This document shows, one piece after another, positions 57,886-64,000 of a DNA stretch of 64,000 bases; the stretch's first letter is position 1; every line of letters begins with the position of its first letter. A model generated the notes under the pieces. That model ran no database searches. It saw only the letters and a list, made by a program, of their open reading frames with translations, and was not told the origin of the DNA. The stretch is from contig JAJDCO010000015.1 of NCBI GenBank assembly GCA_029260795.1, forward strand, positions 110,523 through 174,522, given 5' to 3'. This stretch comes from Planctomycetota bacterium. Lineage in GTDB: Bacteria; Planctomycetota; OFTM77. The position numbers and the translations under genes were made by a program.

Positions 57886-59012
57886 TCAACGATTTCACGG
57901 TCTTTTGCGGGCGTCAGAGATCCGCCCAGCATCGGTGCGAACGGCGCCGCCCATCGCTCGAGCCTCGCCAGCAGCGCCGGTTGCCTGCCATCCCCCCGTC
58001 CGGTCGCCACCGGTGGAGGTTCCAGCACGAGGCGCTCCGTCAGCCGGGCGCCGGCCAGAAAGTCATCGCGATGACAGCGCTCGAGCATGGGCGTGCCTCG
58101 AGGGCCCTGATTGTGGTGGTAGCGCAGCGGGAGGGCGAGCGCGCCGCAACGCCGGCCCGCGGCCCGGAACACCGTTCCTTCACACACACCACCCGGCATC
58201 CGCGCGACCTGGGTCGGAACGGCCGGCGCTCGAGCAGCGATCTCCTCCAGGCGCGCCGCCAGATCCGCGTCGAACTCCGACCAGGCATCTCCGGTTCGGA
58301 TCACGACCCCGTCACCGGGAGGCGTCTCCTCGATGGCTGGGCTGGCGTCCAAGTTGATCCACGCATCCTCGAGGCCTCGCGGCTCGCGCACCGCCATCAG
58401 CGCACCGACGAAACCCGCCTCCTCCGCCCGCGTGAGGAGCACCAACACCGGGTGCTCGACCGTGTGCTCGCTCGCCGAACGGAGTGCTCCCAGTGCCCAG
58501 GCGACCCCCGCGAGGTCGTCGACCGCCGGTGCGGCGATCCAATCTTCGTCCACCATCAATGGCGGCAGGTCCCAGCTTCCGATCGCTCCCACGGGTACCG
58601 GGTGCTCGAATCGGATTCCCATGCGCACAGCCCCGGCGATGCCCGCCACGACTCGAACGACGCGGCCCAGGACCGGCGGTGCCGAGAGGATTCGCACGCG
58701 CGCACCCTCGAACATTCGACGGTCGACGCCGCCAAGCCAGAGGGCTTCCGCTTCGCGATCTTCGGCGGCGACGACGCGGAAACCGGGATGGTCGAGATGC
58801 GCCGCCAGCACCCAGCCGGGGCGAGCATCGCTCAGTCCCGACCAGCTGAGCCAGAGATTCCCCGCGGAATCGGGCGACAGCTCCGCGCCCGTCTCGATCG
58901 CGTATCGACCCGCAAGCTCGATGACGGCGGACTCCGCGAACGGAACCGTCGGCAGCTCGATCAGCTCTCTCAGGAGCCCGAGGTCATCGCGGCTCGGTGG
59001 TGTCGGACTCAC
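57882..59012 (-). CDS. M42-like (M20/M42 clan) aminopeptidase
   Basis: A 376-residue cytoplasmic dimetal peptidase. AAHLDHPGF (His72, Asp74), AVDDLAGVAW (Asp165/166), TRAEEAGFVGA (Glu197/198), NLDASPA and LRYHHNQG (His299/300) correspond to the five metal-ligand regions of clan MH. M42 enzymes remove N-terminal residues from short peptides in large oligomeric shells. The GTG start has GGAGG 8 bases upstream. It is divergent from the CYTH gene. Confidence 0.9.
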   Translation of the reverse strand: MSPTPPSRDDLGLLRELIELPTVPFAESAVIELAGRYAIETGAELSPDSAGNLWLSWSGLSDARPGWVLAAHLDHPGFRVVAAEDREAEALWLGGVDRRMFEGARVRILSAPPVLGRVVRVVAGIAGAVRMGIRFEHPVPVGAIGSWDLPPLMVDEDWIAAPAVDDLAGVAWALGALRSASEHTVEHPVLVLLTRAEEAGFVGALMAVREPRGLEDAWINLDASPAIEETPPGDGVVIRTGDAWSEFDADLAARLEEIAARAPAVPTQVARMPGGVCEGTVFRAAGRRCGALALPLRYHHNQGPRGTPMLERCHRDDFLAGARLTERLVLEPPPVATGRGDGRQPALLARLERWAAPFAPMLGGSLTPAKDREIVD

Positions 59013-59084
59013 GACGCACGTCCTCCGCTCGGCGCGTTATGATGACGCCCCGTCGACGAGCTGAGCTGATGGGAGATCCGTGCC

Positions 59085-59681
59085 ATGATCGAGACCGAGA
59101 TCAAGCTGAGGATTCGAAGTGCCGAAGACCTGGCCCGCATCGCGCGAGCACTGCCGGAACCGCTGTCGGTCCGGCGACAGGTCAACCATTACTATGACAC
59201 TCCCGACCGCGAGATACAGGCCCGACTCGCGGGGATGTTTCGTGTCCGGCGAGAGAACGACGTCTGGCTCGCCTGCGCCAAGCTGGGTGCGCGGCTCGCA
59301 GCGGACGGGACGCTGCAAAGCACCGAGATCGAGGTTCCCTGGCTCCCCCCGCCCGACTGGCAGCCGACGGACACGCAGACGCTGTGGGCGAGCGATCTCA
59401 AGCCGATTCGAAAGCTCCGAGACGAGCTCGGAGTGGCCGACGTCGTCTACCTGGGCGCGATGAAGAACGAGCGCACCGTCCATGCCTTCGGGGAAGTGTG
59501 GATCGAGCTCGATCGCCTCACGCTGCCCGACGGGACGCCCGACTACGAGCTCGAGCTGGAGACCGACCACCCCGAGGTCGTCCGTCCCGAGCTGGAAGCT
59601 CTGCTGCGCCGCGTCAACGTGCCGGTCGAGCCGCAGACGCGCACCAAGTTCGAACGATTCCTGCGCACCCGCCGGGCCTGA
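59085..59681 (+). CDS. CYTH domain phosphohydrolase
   Basis: A 198-residue protein of the CYTH superfamily. The ExExK signature is ETEIK at residues 3-7, and the tunnel strands NHYYDTPDREIQ, FRVRREND, WIELDRLTLPDGTPDYELELE (in part WIELDRLTLPDG) follow. Family members hydrolyse triphosphates such as thiamine triphosphate or inorganic triphosphate, or are class IV adenylate cyclases. GGGAG stands 8 bases before the ATG. It may be co-transcribed with the YifB gene 123 bases downstream. Confidence 0.9.
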   Translation: MIETEIKLRIRSAEDLARIARALPEPLSVRRQVNHYYDTPDREIQARLAGMFRVRRENDVWLACAKLGARLAADGTLQSTEIEVPWLPPPDWQPTDTQTLWASDLKPIRKLRDELGVADVVYLGAMKNERTVHAFGEVWIELDRLTLPDGTPDYELELETDHPEVVRPELEALLRRVNVPVEPQTRTKFERFLRTRRA

Positions 59682-59804
59682 TCCCTCGTTCGCGGTCCCG
59701 GCGCGTAACCTCGCATCGCGAGGCCCGTCCATCTGGGTGAGAGAGTTGGTCCAGCTGACTCGGCGTCTCCTGCGATGCCGAGCGCTCACCCGAGAAGAGG
59801 CGAC

Positions 59805-61319
59805 ATGGCCCACGCAAGGATGCTCTGTGCCGTCGTCAGCGGCGCGGATGCGCTGCCGGTCGACATCGAGGTCGGTTTCCAAGCCGGACTCCCCGGAACC
59901 GTGCTGGTCGGCCTCCCGGACTCGGCCGTCCGAGAGAGTCGCGAGCGCGTCAAGAGCGCGCTGCGGGCATCGGGATTCGAGGTGCCGCAACGACGAGTGC
60001 TCATCAACCTCGCGCCGGCCAACATTCGGAAGGAAGGGACGCAGTACGACCTTCCCATCGCGCTCTCGCTCCTGAGAGCCAGCGAGCAGCTCGAAAAGCG
60101 ACTGGTCGGTCGAGTCGCTGCCTGCGGCGAGCTCGGACTCGACGGTACGGTTCGGGGCGTTCGCGGCGTCCTCGCCATCGCACTCTCGATCCGCGCTGCG
60201 GGTGCGAGCTCGCTGATCGCGCCGCGGGTGAACGCGAGCCAAGCAGCAGCCGTTCCCGGGCTGGACGTCTACGGCGTCGGCTCTCTGACCGAAGCCGCCG
60301 AGGTGCTGAGCTCTCTGGAGCGTCCCCAGCCGGCGGAGCCCATGACGAGCGCGGTCACCGAATCCGAGGTCGACTTCGCCGAGGTGCGCGGTCAAGAAGC
60401 GGCACGCCGAGCACTCGTCATCGCCGCCACTGGCGGCCACAACGTCCTGATGACCGGGCCGCCCGGGTCGGGGAAATCGATGCTCGCTCGCCGCTTCCCG
60501 ACCCTCCTCCCTCCGCTCGACTTCGAAGCCTCACTCGAGGTCACTCGCCTCCACAGCATTGCCGGGCTCGCACAATCGGCGCTGCTTCGCTGTCCCCCCT
60601 TTCGGGCTCCGCATCACACCATCAGCTATGCCGGCCTCGTCGGAGGAGGCTCGATCCCCGGTCCCGGCGAGATCAGCTTGGCGCATCGCGGCGTGCTCTT
60701 TCTCGATGAGCTGCCCGAGTTCGATCGGGCGACCCTCGAAGCCCTCCGTCAACCGCTCGAAGAGGGCAGCATCCTCCTGACTCGCGCGCAAGCCTCGGTT
60801 CAACTGCCGGCCCGCTTTCAGCTCCTCGCCGCGATGAACCCCTGTCCCTGTGGTCACCTCGGTGATCCTCGCCAACCTTGCCGCTGCCATCCGGGCCAGA
60901 TCAATCGCTATCGCGGACGAATCTCGGGGCCGATCCTCGATCGGATCGATCTCCACTTCGAGGTACCGGTCCCCGACCCCGAGGATCTGCATCGCACCGC
61001 GGGCGGAGTCGGCTCAGCCGAGCTGGCGGCGCAGGTGATCGCGGGGCGGGCTTGTCAGCACGAGCGATACGGCTCGGCGAGCGCCCTGAACGGCCAAATC
61101 TCGGACACGATCCTCCGCGAGAGAGCTCGCCTGAGGCCCTCGGCCAAGGAGTGGCTCGTCGAAGCGTCCCGGAATCTCCGGCTCTCGGCCCGATCGAGCA
61201 TTCGACTACTCCGGGTCGCACGCACGGTGGCCGATCTCGTTGACGCCGAGGACGTGCAACGGGAGCACGTCGCCGAGGCCCTGCAGTACCGATTGCATCC
61301 AGGCCCCCAGCCGGCGTGA
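59805..61319 (+). CDS. YifB/ComM family Mg-chelatase-like AAA+ ATPase
   Basis: A 504-residue ComM/YifB-type ATPase. The N-terminal Lon-like S16 domain (VDIEVGFQAGLPGTVLVGLP) lacks protease residues; GPPGSGKS (218-225) is Walker A and LFLDE (298-302) Walker B; CPCGHLGDP and RCHPGQINRYRGRISGP precede the C-terminal lid. ComM promotes branch migration in natural transformation. The inner ATG has AGAGG 4-5 bases upstream. A hairpin follows the stop. Confidence 0.93.
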   Translation: MAHARMLCAVVSGADALPVDIEVGFQAGLPGTVLVGLPDSAVRESRERVKSALRASGFEVPQRRVLINLAPANIRKEGTQYDLPIALSLLRASEQLEKRLVGRVAACGELGLDGTVRGVRGVLAIALSIRAAGASSLIAPRVNASQAAAVPGLDVYGVGSLTEAAEVLSSLERPQPAEPMTSAVTESEVDFAEVRGQEAARRALVIAATGGHNVLMTGPPGSGKSMLARRFPTLLPPLDFEASLEVTRLHSIAGLAQSALLRCPPFRAPHHTISYAGLVGGGSIPGPGEISLAHRGVLFLDELPEFDRATLEALRQPLEEGSILLTRAQASVQLPARFQLLAAMNPCPCGHLGDPRQPCRCHPGQINRYRGRISGPILDRIDLHFEVPVPDPEDLHRTAGGVGSAELAAQVIAGRACQHERYGSASALNGQISDTILRERARLRPSAKEWLVEASRNLRLSARSSIRLLRVARTVADLVDAEDVQREHVAEALQYRLHPGPQPA

Positions 61320-61351
61320 GTCTCAGATCGAGATCCGGCTCGAAACGAGAC
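61320..61351 (+). terminator. Hairpin terminator after the YifB gene
   Basis: Outer arms GTCTC (61320-61324) and GAGAC (61347-61351) with inner arms TCGAG (61328-61332) and CTCGA (61339-61343), directly after the stop. No T-tract follows. Confidence 0.45.
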
Positions 61352-61529
61352 ACTCGGCGAGAGACCCGCGTCCCGAGAGAGCACTGGGCTTAAATCAATG
61401 CACGCAATCATTTTGCATGCGGTGATCTGGAAAACTGAGTTCAAGCCACCGAGCTGGCAAGGTGTTTGTACTGTGCGCCCCCCGTCGAAACGCTGACCGC
61501 CTTCTCCTCTCCGACAGGGTCGTCCATTC

Positions 61530-61649
61530 ATGAGCGGATCCGCTCGCATCACTTCCCTCCTCTCCCGGCGCTCGCCGACTCGCGCGACCCTCGTCTTCTT
61601 GATCGGTTTGGTGATCCTCACCCTGACCGCTCAAGCCCTCCTCTCCTGA
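61530..61649 (+). CDS. Small membrane protein (39 aa)
   Basis: A 39-residue reading frame: a basic N-terminus (SLLSRRSPTR) followed by one strong membrane helix (ATLVFLIGLVILTLTAQALL). The shape is that of a small single-pass inner-membrane protein. The ribosome-binding site is weak (AGGG about 10 bases upstream), so expression is uncertain. It lies 65 bases before the next small gene. Confidence 0.45.
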   Translation: MSGSARITSLLSRRSPTRATLVFLIGLVILTLTAQALLS

Positions 61650-61714
61650 TCCCACCGACCGCGAGACGGCTCCCCGCCGGATTCGCGGTCCCCGCCTGCC
61701 GATGGAGCTTCCCC

Positions 61715-61993
61715 ATGAGCCGCCCTCCCCGCTTCTGTGCGACCTACCTCCTGCCCGACGGTTCCCAAGGTGAAACATGGGGGGTCGTCTATGGCACCCC
61801 CCAACATTGGAGTGAGTTCTCCCTGCCGGAGCGTCGGCGCTGGTATCGCACGGTCGCTCGAGCTTGGGGACTTCCCCGAGAAGCTCGCTTGACCGGCTTC
61901 GAGTTCCGCCCAAGCGATGAGAAGCAGAAGATGAGCTCGTCGACCACCGCCGATTGCTTTGCAGCGCTCTTGGCAGAGGCGCAGGGGAAGTAA
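61715..61993 (+). CDS. Hypothetical small protein (92 aa)
   Basis: A 92-residue cytoplasmic protein with GGAG 8 bases before its ATG. CATYLLPDGSQGETWGVVYG and WSEFSLPERRRWYRTVARAW are ordered, aromatic-rich segments; the C-terminus (TTADCFAALLAEAQ) is helical. It is not recognised. A frame running further upstream lacks coding character. Confidence 0.65.
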   Translation: MSRPPRFCATYLLPDGSQGETWGVVYGTPQHWSEFSLPERRRWYRTVARAWGLPREARLTGFEFRPSDEKQKMSSSTTADCFAALLAEAQGK

Positions 61994-62153
61994 GGCTTTC
62001 GTCGACGAGCACCGGGCGCGGCCCTCGGCAGAGATCGCACTGCCAGGGCCGTCGCCTGGTCTTTTTCGCGTGCAACCCGAAGCCCCGAACGGTGCCGCGA
62101 CCCAGGGCTCGGGCGGCAAAGATCTGAGCCGCTCCCGAAAGCCACTGCTCGAC

Positions 62154-62663
62154 TCAGATCTCGGAGACGAGGATCAGCACGGACTGCGCCTCGTCGGCAT
62201 CCCGGAGTCCCTGGACCAGGAATGTGAGCTGATCGGGCGCGAAGATCGGCGCCTCGAACAAGAAGGTCCACTCCGAGAAGGAGCCGGGCGGCAGCTCGGC
62301 AGGCTCGGGGCGAGCACCCAGTGATCGACCGACCGTCCTCTTCAGGACGTCGTCAGGCGGCACCCACTCACCATCGTCGAGCACCCGGTAGACCTTGCCC
62401 GGATCGAGAACGAGCGGACGTTCGCCCTTGTTGCGGATCAGCAGCGAGAGCGTGAGCGCGGTTCCGATTTGGACCTTGGTCTCGAACTCGACGGTGCCGA
62501 TCGTGAAGCGCGCCGGGAGGCCGGGGCCATGAACCGAGGTCACCCCTCCCGTGTCGAAGGGCACGGGTCGACCGATTGCCGTGGGTCGATAAGAGACCAC
62601 ACTCTGACAGCCGGCGAGACAGAGGAGCGCGAACCAGGCGCCCCACCCGCGACCACTCCCCAT
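62154..62663 (-). CDS. Hypothetical lipoprotein
   Basis: A 169-residue lipoprotein with lipobox LCLAGC (Cys about 19). The mature part is a predicted beta-sandwich (FTIGTVEFETKVQIGTALTL, RPLVLDPGKVYRVLDDGEW, SFSEWTFLFEAPIFAPDQL), reminiscent of immunoglobulin-like folds. It is not recognised. The second of two adjacent ATGs is chosen because of GAGGTG 4 bases upstream. Confidence 0.75.
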   Translation of the reverse strand: MGSGRGWGAWFALLCLAGCQSVVSYRPTAIGRPVPFDTGGVTSVHGPGLPARFTIGTVEFETKVQIGTALTLSLLIRNKGERPLVLDPGKVYRVLDDGEWVPPDDVLKRTVGRSLGARPEPAELPPGSFSEWTFLFEAPIFAPDQLTFLVQGLRDADEAQSVLILVSEI

Positions 62664-62838
62664 CATTCACCTCACGCCCGAGAGCTCACCGCGATCGTCC
62701 AAACCTCCGCGACCGGCCGATCCTACCATCTCACTCTTCTCGACTCGGTCTTCTTTCGTCAACCCGGAGGCCTCCTCGATCCGATGGTGGAGTGAGGGTT
62801 TCGATTCGACGGGCCCCGAGATTCCGTGGACGAGAACG

Positions 62839-63810
62839 GTGAAGCGGCGCGAGATGACCGATCAACTCGAGGCACCCGCAATCGACGGGTCTTCCAACGA
62901 GACGACGCAGATCCTGATCGTGGACGACGACGCCCACATCCGGAAGGCGTTGACCATCCTGCTCAAGATCCCGGGCTGCGAGACGCTCGAGGCCGAGGAC
63001 GGTCTGGAGGCGCTCCAGATCATGGAGAGCCGGCCGGGCATTCCGCTCGTCATCTCGGACATCATGATGCCGAACATCGACGGGTTGGAGCTCTGTCGCC
63101 GCTTGAAATCGGACGACACCACCCGGGATGTCTACTTCATCATGCTGACCGCGAAGGAAGGCGTGAAGGAGCGAGTGCAAGGTCTCGAGATCGGCGCAGA
63201 CGACTACGTCCAGAAGCCGTTCGATTCCCATGAGCTGCGCGCGCGCGTCAAGGCCGGCCTGCGGATCGTCGGGCTCCAGGACGAGCTCAAGACGAAGAAC
63301 CGGATCCTCCATCAGCTCTCGATCACCGACGGGCTGACAGGCGCCTACAACCACTCGTACTTCCAGCGCGCCTTTGAGAAGGAGTTCGAGCGAGCTCGTC
63401 GCTATGGACGCGATCTCTCGTTGCTCGTCTGTGACATCGACAACTTCAAGGGCTTCAACGACACCTACGGGCACGGAACCGGCGACGAGGTGCTGACCAA
63501 CGTCGCCCGAATCGTGCGCTCGATCACCCGCGACTCCGACATCGTCGCGCGCTACGGTGGTGAAGAGTTCGCCGTCCTGATTCCCGAGACGCCGCTCGAG
63601 ACGGCCTACCAGGTCGCCGACAAGATCCGCCGCGCCATCGCCGAGAGCCCACTGGTGCTCGAAGACAGCCGCCTCGACATCACGATATCGATCGGCGCCG
63701 CCTGCTTCTCGGGCACAAACTTCGGCTCCCGAACCACCTTCTTCAACAGCGCCGACAGCGCCCTGTACAAGGCAAAGCACGAAGGCAAGAACCGGGTGGT
63801 TTGCGTCTAG
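62839..63810 (+). CDS. Response-regulator diguanylate cyclase (REC-GGDEF)
   Basis: A 323-residue cytoplasmic regulator that makes the second messenger c-di-GMP. The receiver domain has Asp29-31, phosphoacceptor Asp74 (VISDIMMPNIDG), Thr104 and Lys126. A short helix links it to a GGDEF domain with active-site GGEEF (240-244) and the inhibitory I-site RDSD (231-234) five residues before, so feedback by product is expected. The GTG at 62839 is used with GGACGAG upstream; an ATG 15 bases later is possible. No histidine kinase is adjacent. Confidence 0.94.
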   Translation: MKRREMTDQLEAPAIDGSSNETTQILIVDDDAHIRKALTILLKIPGCETLEAEDGLEALQIMESRPGIPLVISDIMMPNIDGLELCRRLKSDDTTRDVYFIMLTAKEGVKERVQGLEIGADDYVQKPFDSHELRARVKAGLRIVGLQDELKTKNRILHQLSITDGLTGAYNHSYFQRAFEKEFERARRYGRDLSLLVCDIDNFKGFNDTYGHGTGDEVLTNVARIVRSITRDSDIVARYGGEEFAVLIPETPLETAYQVADKIRRAIAESPLVLEDSRLDITISIGAACFSGTNFGSRTTFFNSADSALYKAKHEGKNRVVCV

Positions 63811-63915
63811 CGATCGTCGCCGGCATCGATTCGAGGGCCCCTAGCCCGCATTCCTCACCAGACATCGTCGCGAGGCGTCGAAGATGCCCGTGGATGCAAG
63901 GAAAGCGACCGAGCA

Positions 63916-63953
63916 CGCCGCAGTCGACCTCGCTGCAGGTCGTCGAGGCGGCG
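63916..63953. other. Two-tier hairpin near the window end
   Basis: CGCCGC (63916-63921) pairs with GCGGCG (63948-63953), and inside it CGACCT (63925-63930) pairs with AGGTCG (63937-63942) around a 6-base loop. It lies 105 bases after the cyclase stop. It may be a terminator or the start of a structured repeat or RNA cut by the window edge. The rest of 63811-64000 shows no gene. Confidence 0.45.
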
Positions 63954-64000
63954 CAGGAAGCTTGACGCAGCAGGCATGGGTAGATTCGGCGCCGCAGTAG

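Noticed and set aside
63884..64000. 38-codon frame ending exactly at the window edge
   Set aside because: No ribosome-binding site, low-complexity translation, and it coincides with a hairpin-rich segment.

Overview
The window is 64 kb of high-GC bacterial chromosome (most third codon positions are G or C) and most likely comes from a Planctomycetota bacterium. The case is the combination of families typical of that phylum: a DUF1501/DUF1800 pair, two formylglycine sulfatases, a truncated planctomycete-type cytochrome c (PSCyt1) gene, two TIGR03067-like lipoproteins, an ECF sigma factor followed by a DUF6768-like protein, a PASTA-less Ser/Thr kinase with a TPR tail, and FG-GAP and SBBP beta-propeller secreted proteins. 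No rRNA, tRNA, CRISPR array, intact insertion sequence or prophage was seen.

Layout. 1-3.5 kb: two Gfo/Idh/MocA oxidoreductases, a divergent SDR and an ankyrin protein. 3.7-10.2 kb: three exopeptidases in a row (S10 carboxypeptidase, M1 aminopeptidase, DPP-IV-like S9B). 10.2-13.7 kb: an outer-membrane-like protein coupled to a zinc-ribbon membrane protein, a TRL lipoprotein, an orphan secreted protein and a globin-like protein without the usual haem ligand. 13.9-17.7 kb: an ECF sigma, zinc-finger anti-sigma and secretin-N-domain operon, divergent from an FG-GAP protein. 17.7-24 kb: DUF3311/sodium-solute symporter, then the DUF3352-like/DUF1800/DUF1501 operon. 24-33.4 kb: a PtsN-like EIIA, a thioesterase, a DUF4097 lipoprotein, the kinase, an SBBP protein, a VanX-like dipeptidase and a second EIIA. 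33.4-41 kb: a second M1 peptidase, threonine dehydratase, a sugar-dehydrogenase-like protein and a metallophosphatase. 41-47.3 kb is accessory in character: a nucleotidyltransferase pair, DUF3224, paired TIGR03067-like lipoproteins, repeats, an oxygenase remnant and an ECF/DUF6768 pair. 47.4-52.5 kb: a glycosyltransferase remnant, two sulfatases, a cysteine-rich low-GC gene and a truncated cytochrome gene. 52.6-64 kb: blaI/blaR1-like genes with tandem operators, several metallopeptidases, rpoZ with a long structured leader, a CYTH protein, a ComM/YifB ATPase and a diguanylate cyclase.

How the genes work together. The strongest theme is extracytoplasmic and cytoplasmic peptide breakdown (S10, two M1, S9B, VanX-like, M42, M48, M56 and one unassigned HExxH protein) beside secreted propeller proteins and sulfatases, which suits a surface-attached degrader of polymers. 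Regulation is by envelope signalling: two ECF systems, a Ser/Thr kinase, BlaI/BlaR1-like proteins, two nitrogen-type EIIA proteins and c-di-GMP synthesis. Several gene pairs overlap by ATGA, GTGA or TGATG, which fixes many start codons. Candidate sigma-70 promoters with -10 boxes such as TATAAT, TAGAAT, TAGATT and GACAAT were found by eye.

The most unusual items are the secretin-N protein coupled to an ECF/anti-sigma pair, the BlaI/BlaR1-like pair with two CTAC-N4-GTAG operators and a non-penicillin-binding sensor domain, the globin lacking its proximal histidine, the eight-fold HNG-repeat lipoprotein, the duplicated lipoproteins with a conserved upstream block, and the promoter plus about 250 nt structured leader before rpoZ. 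All family names are from recognition of motifs by eye; no searches were run.
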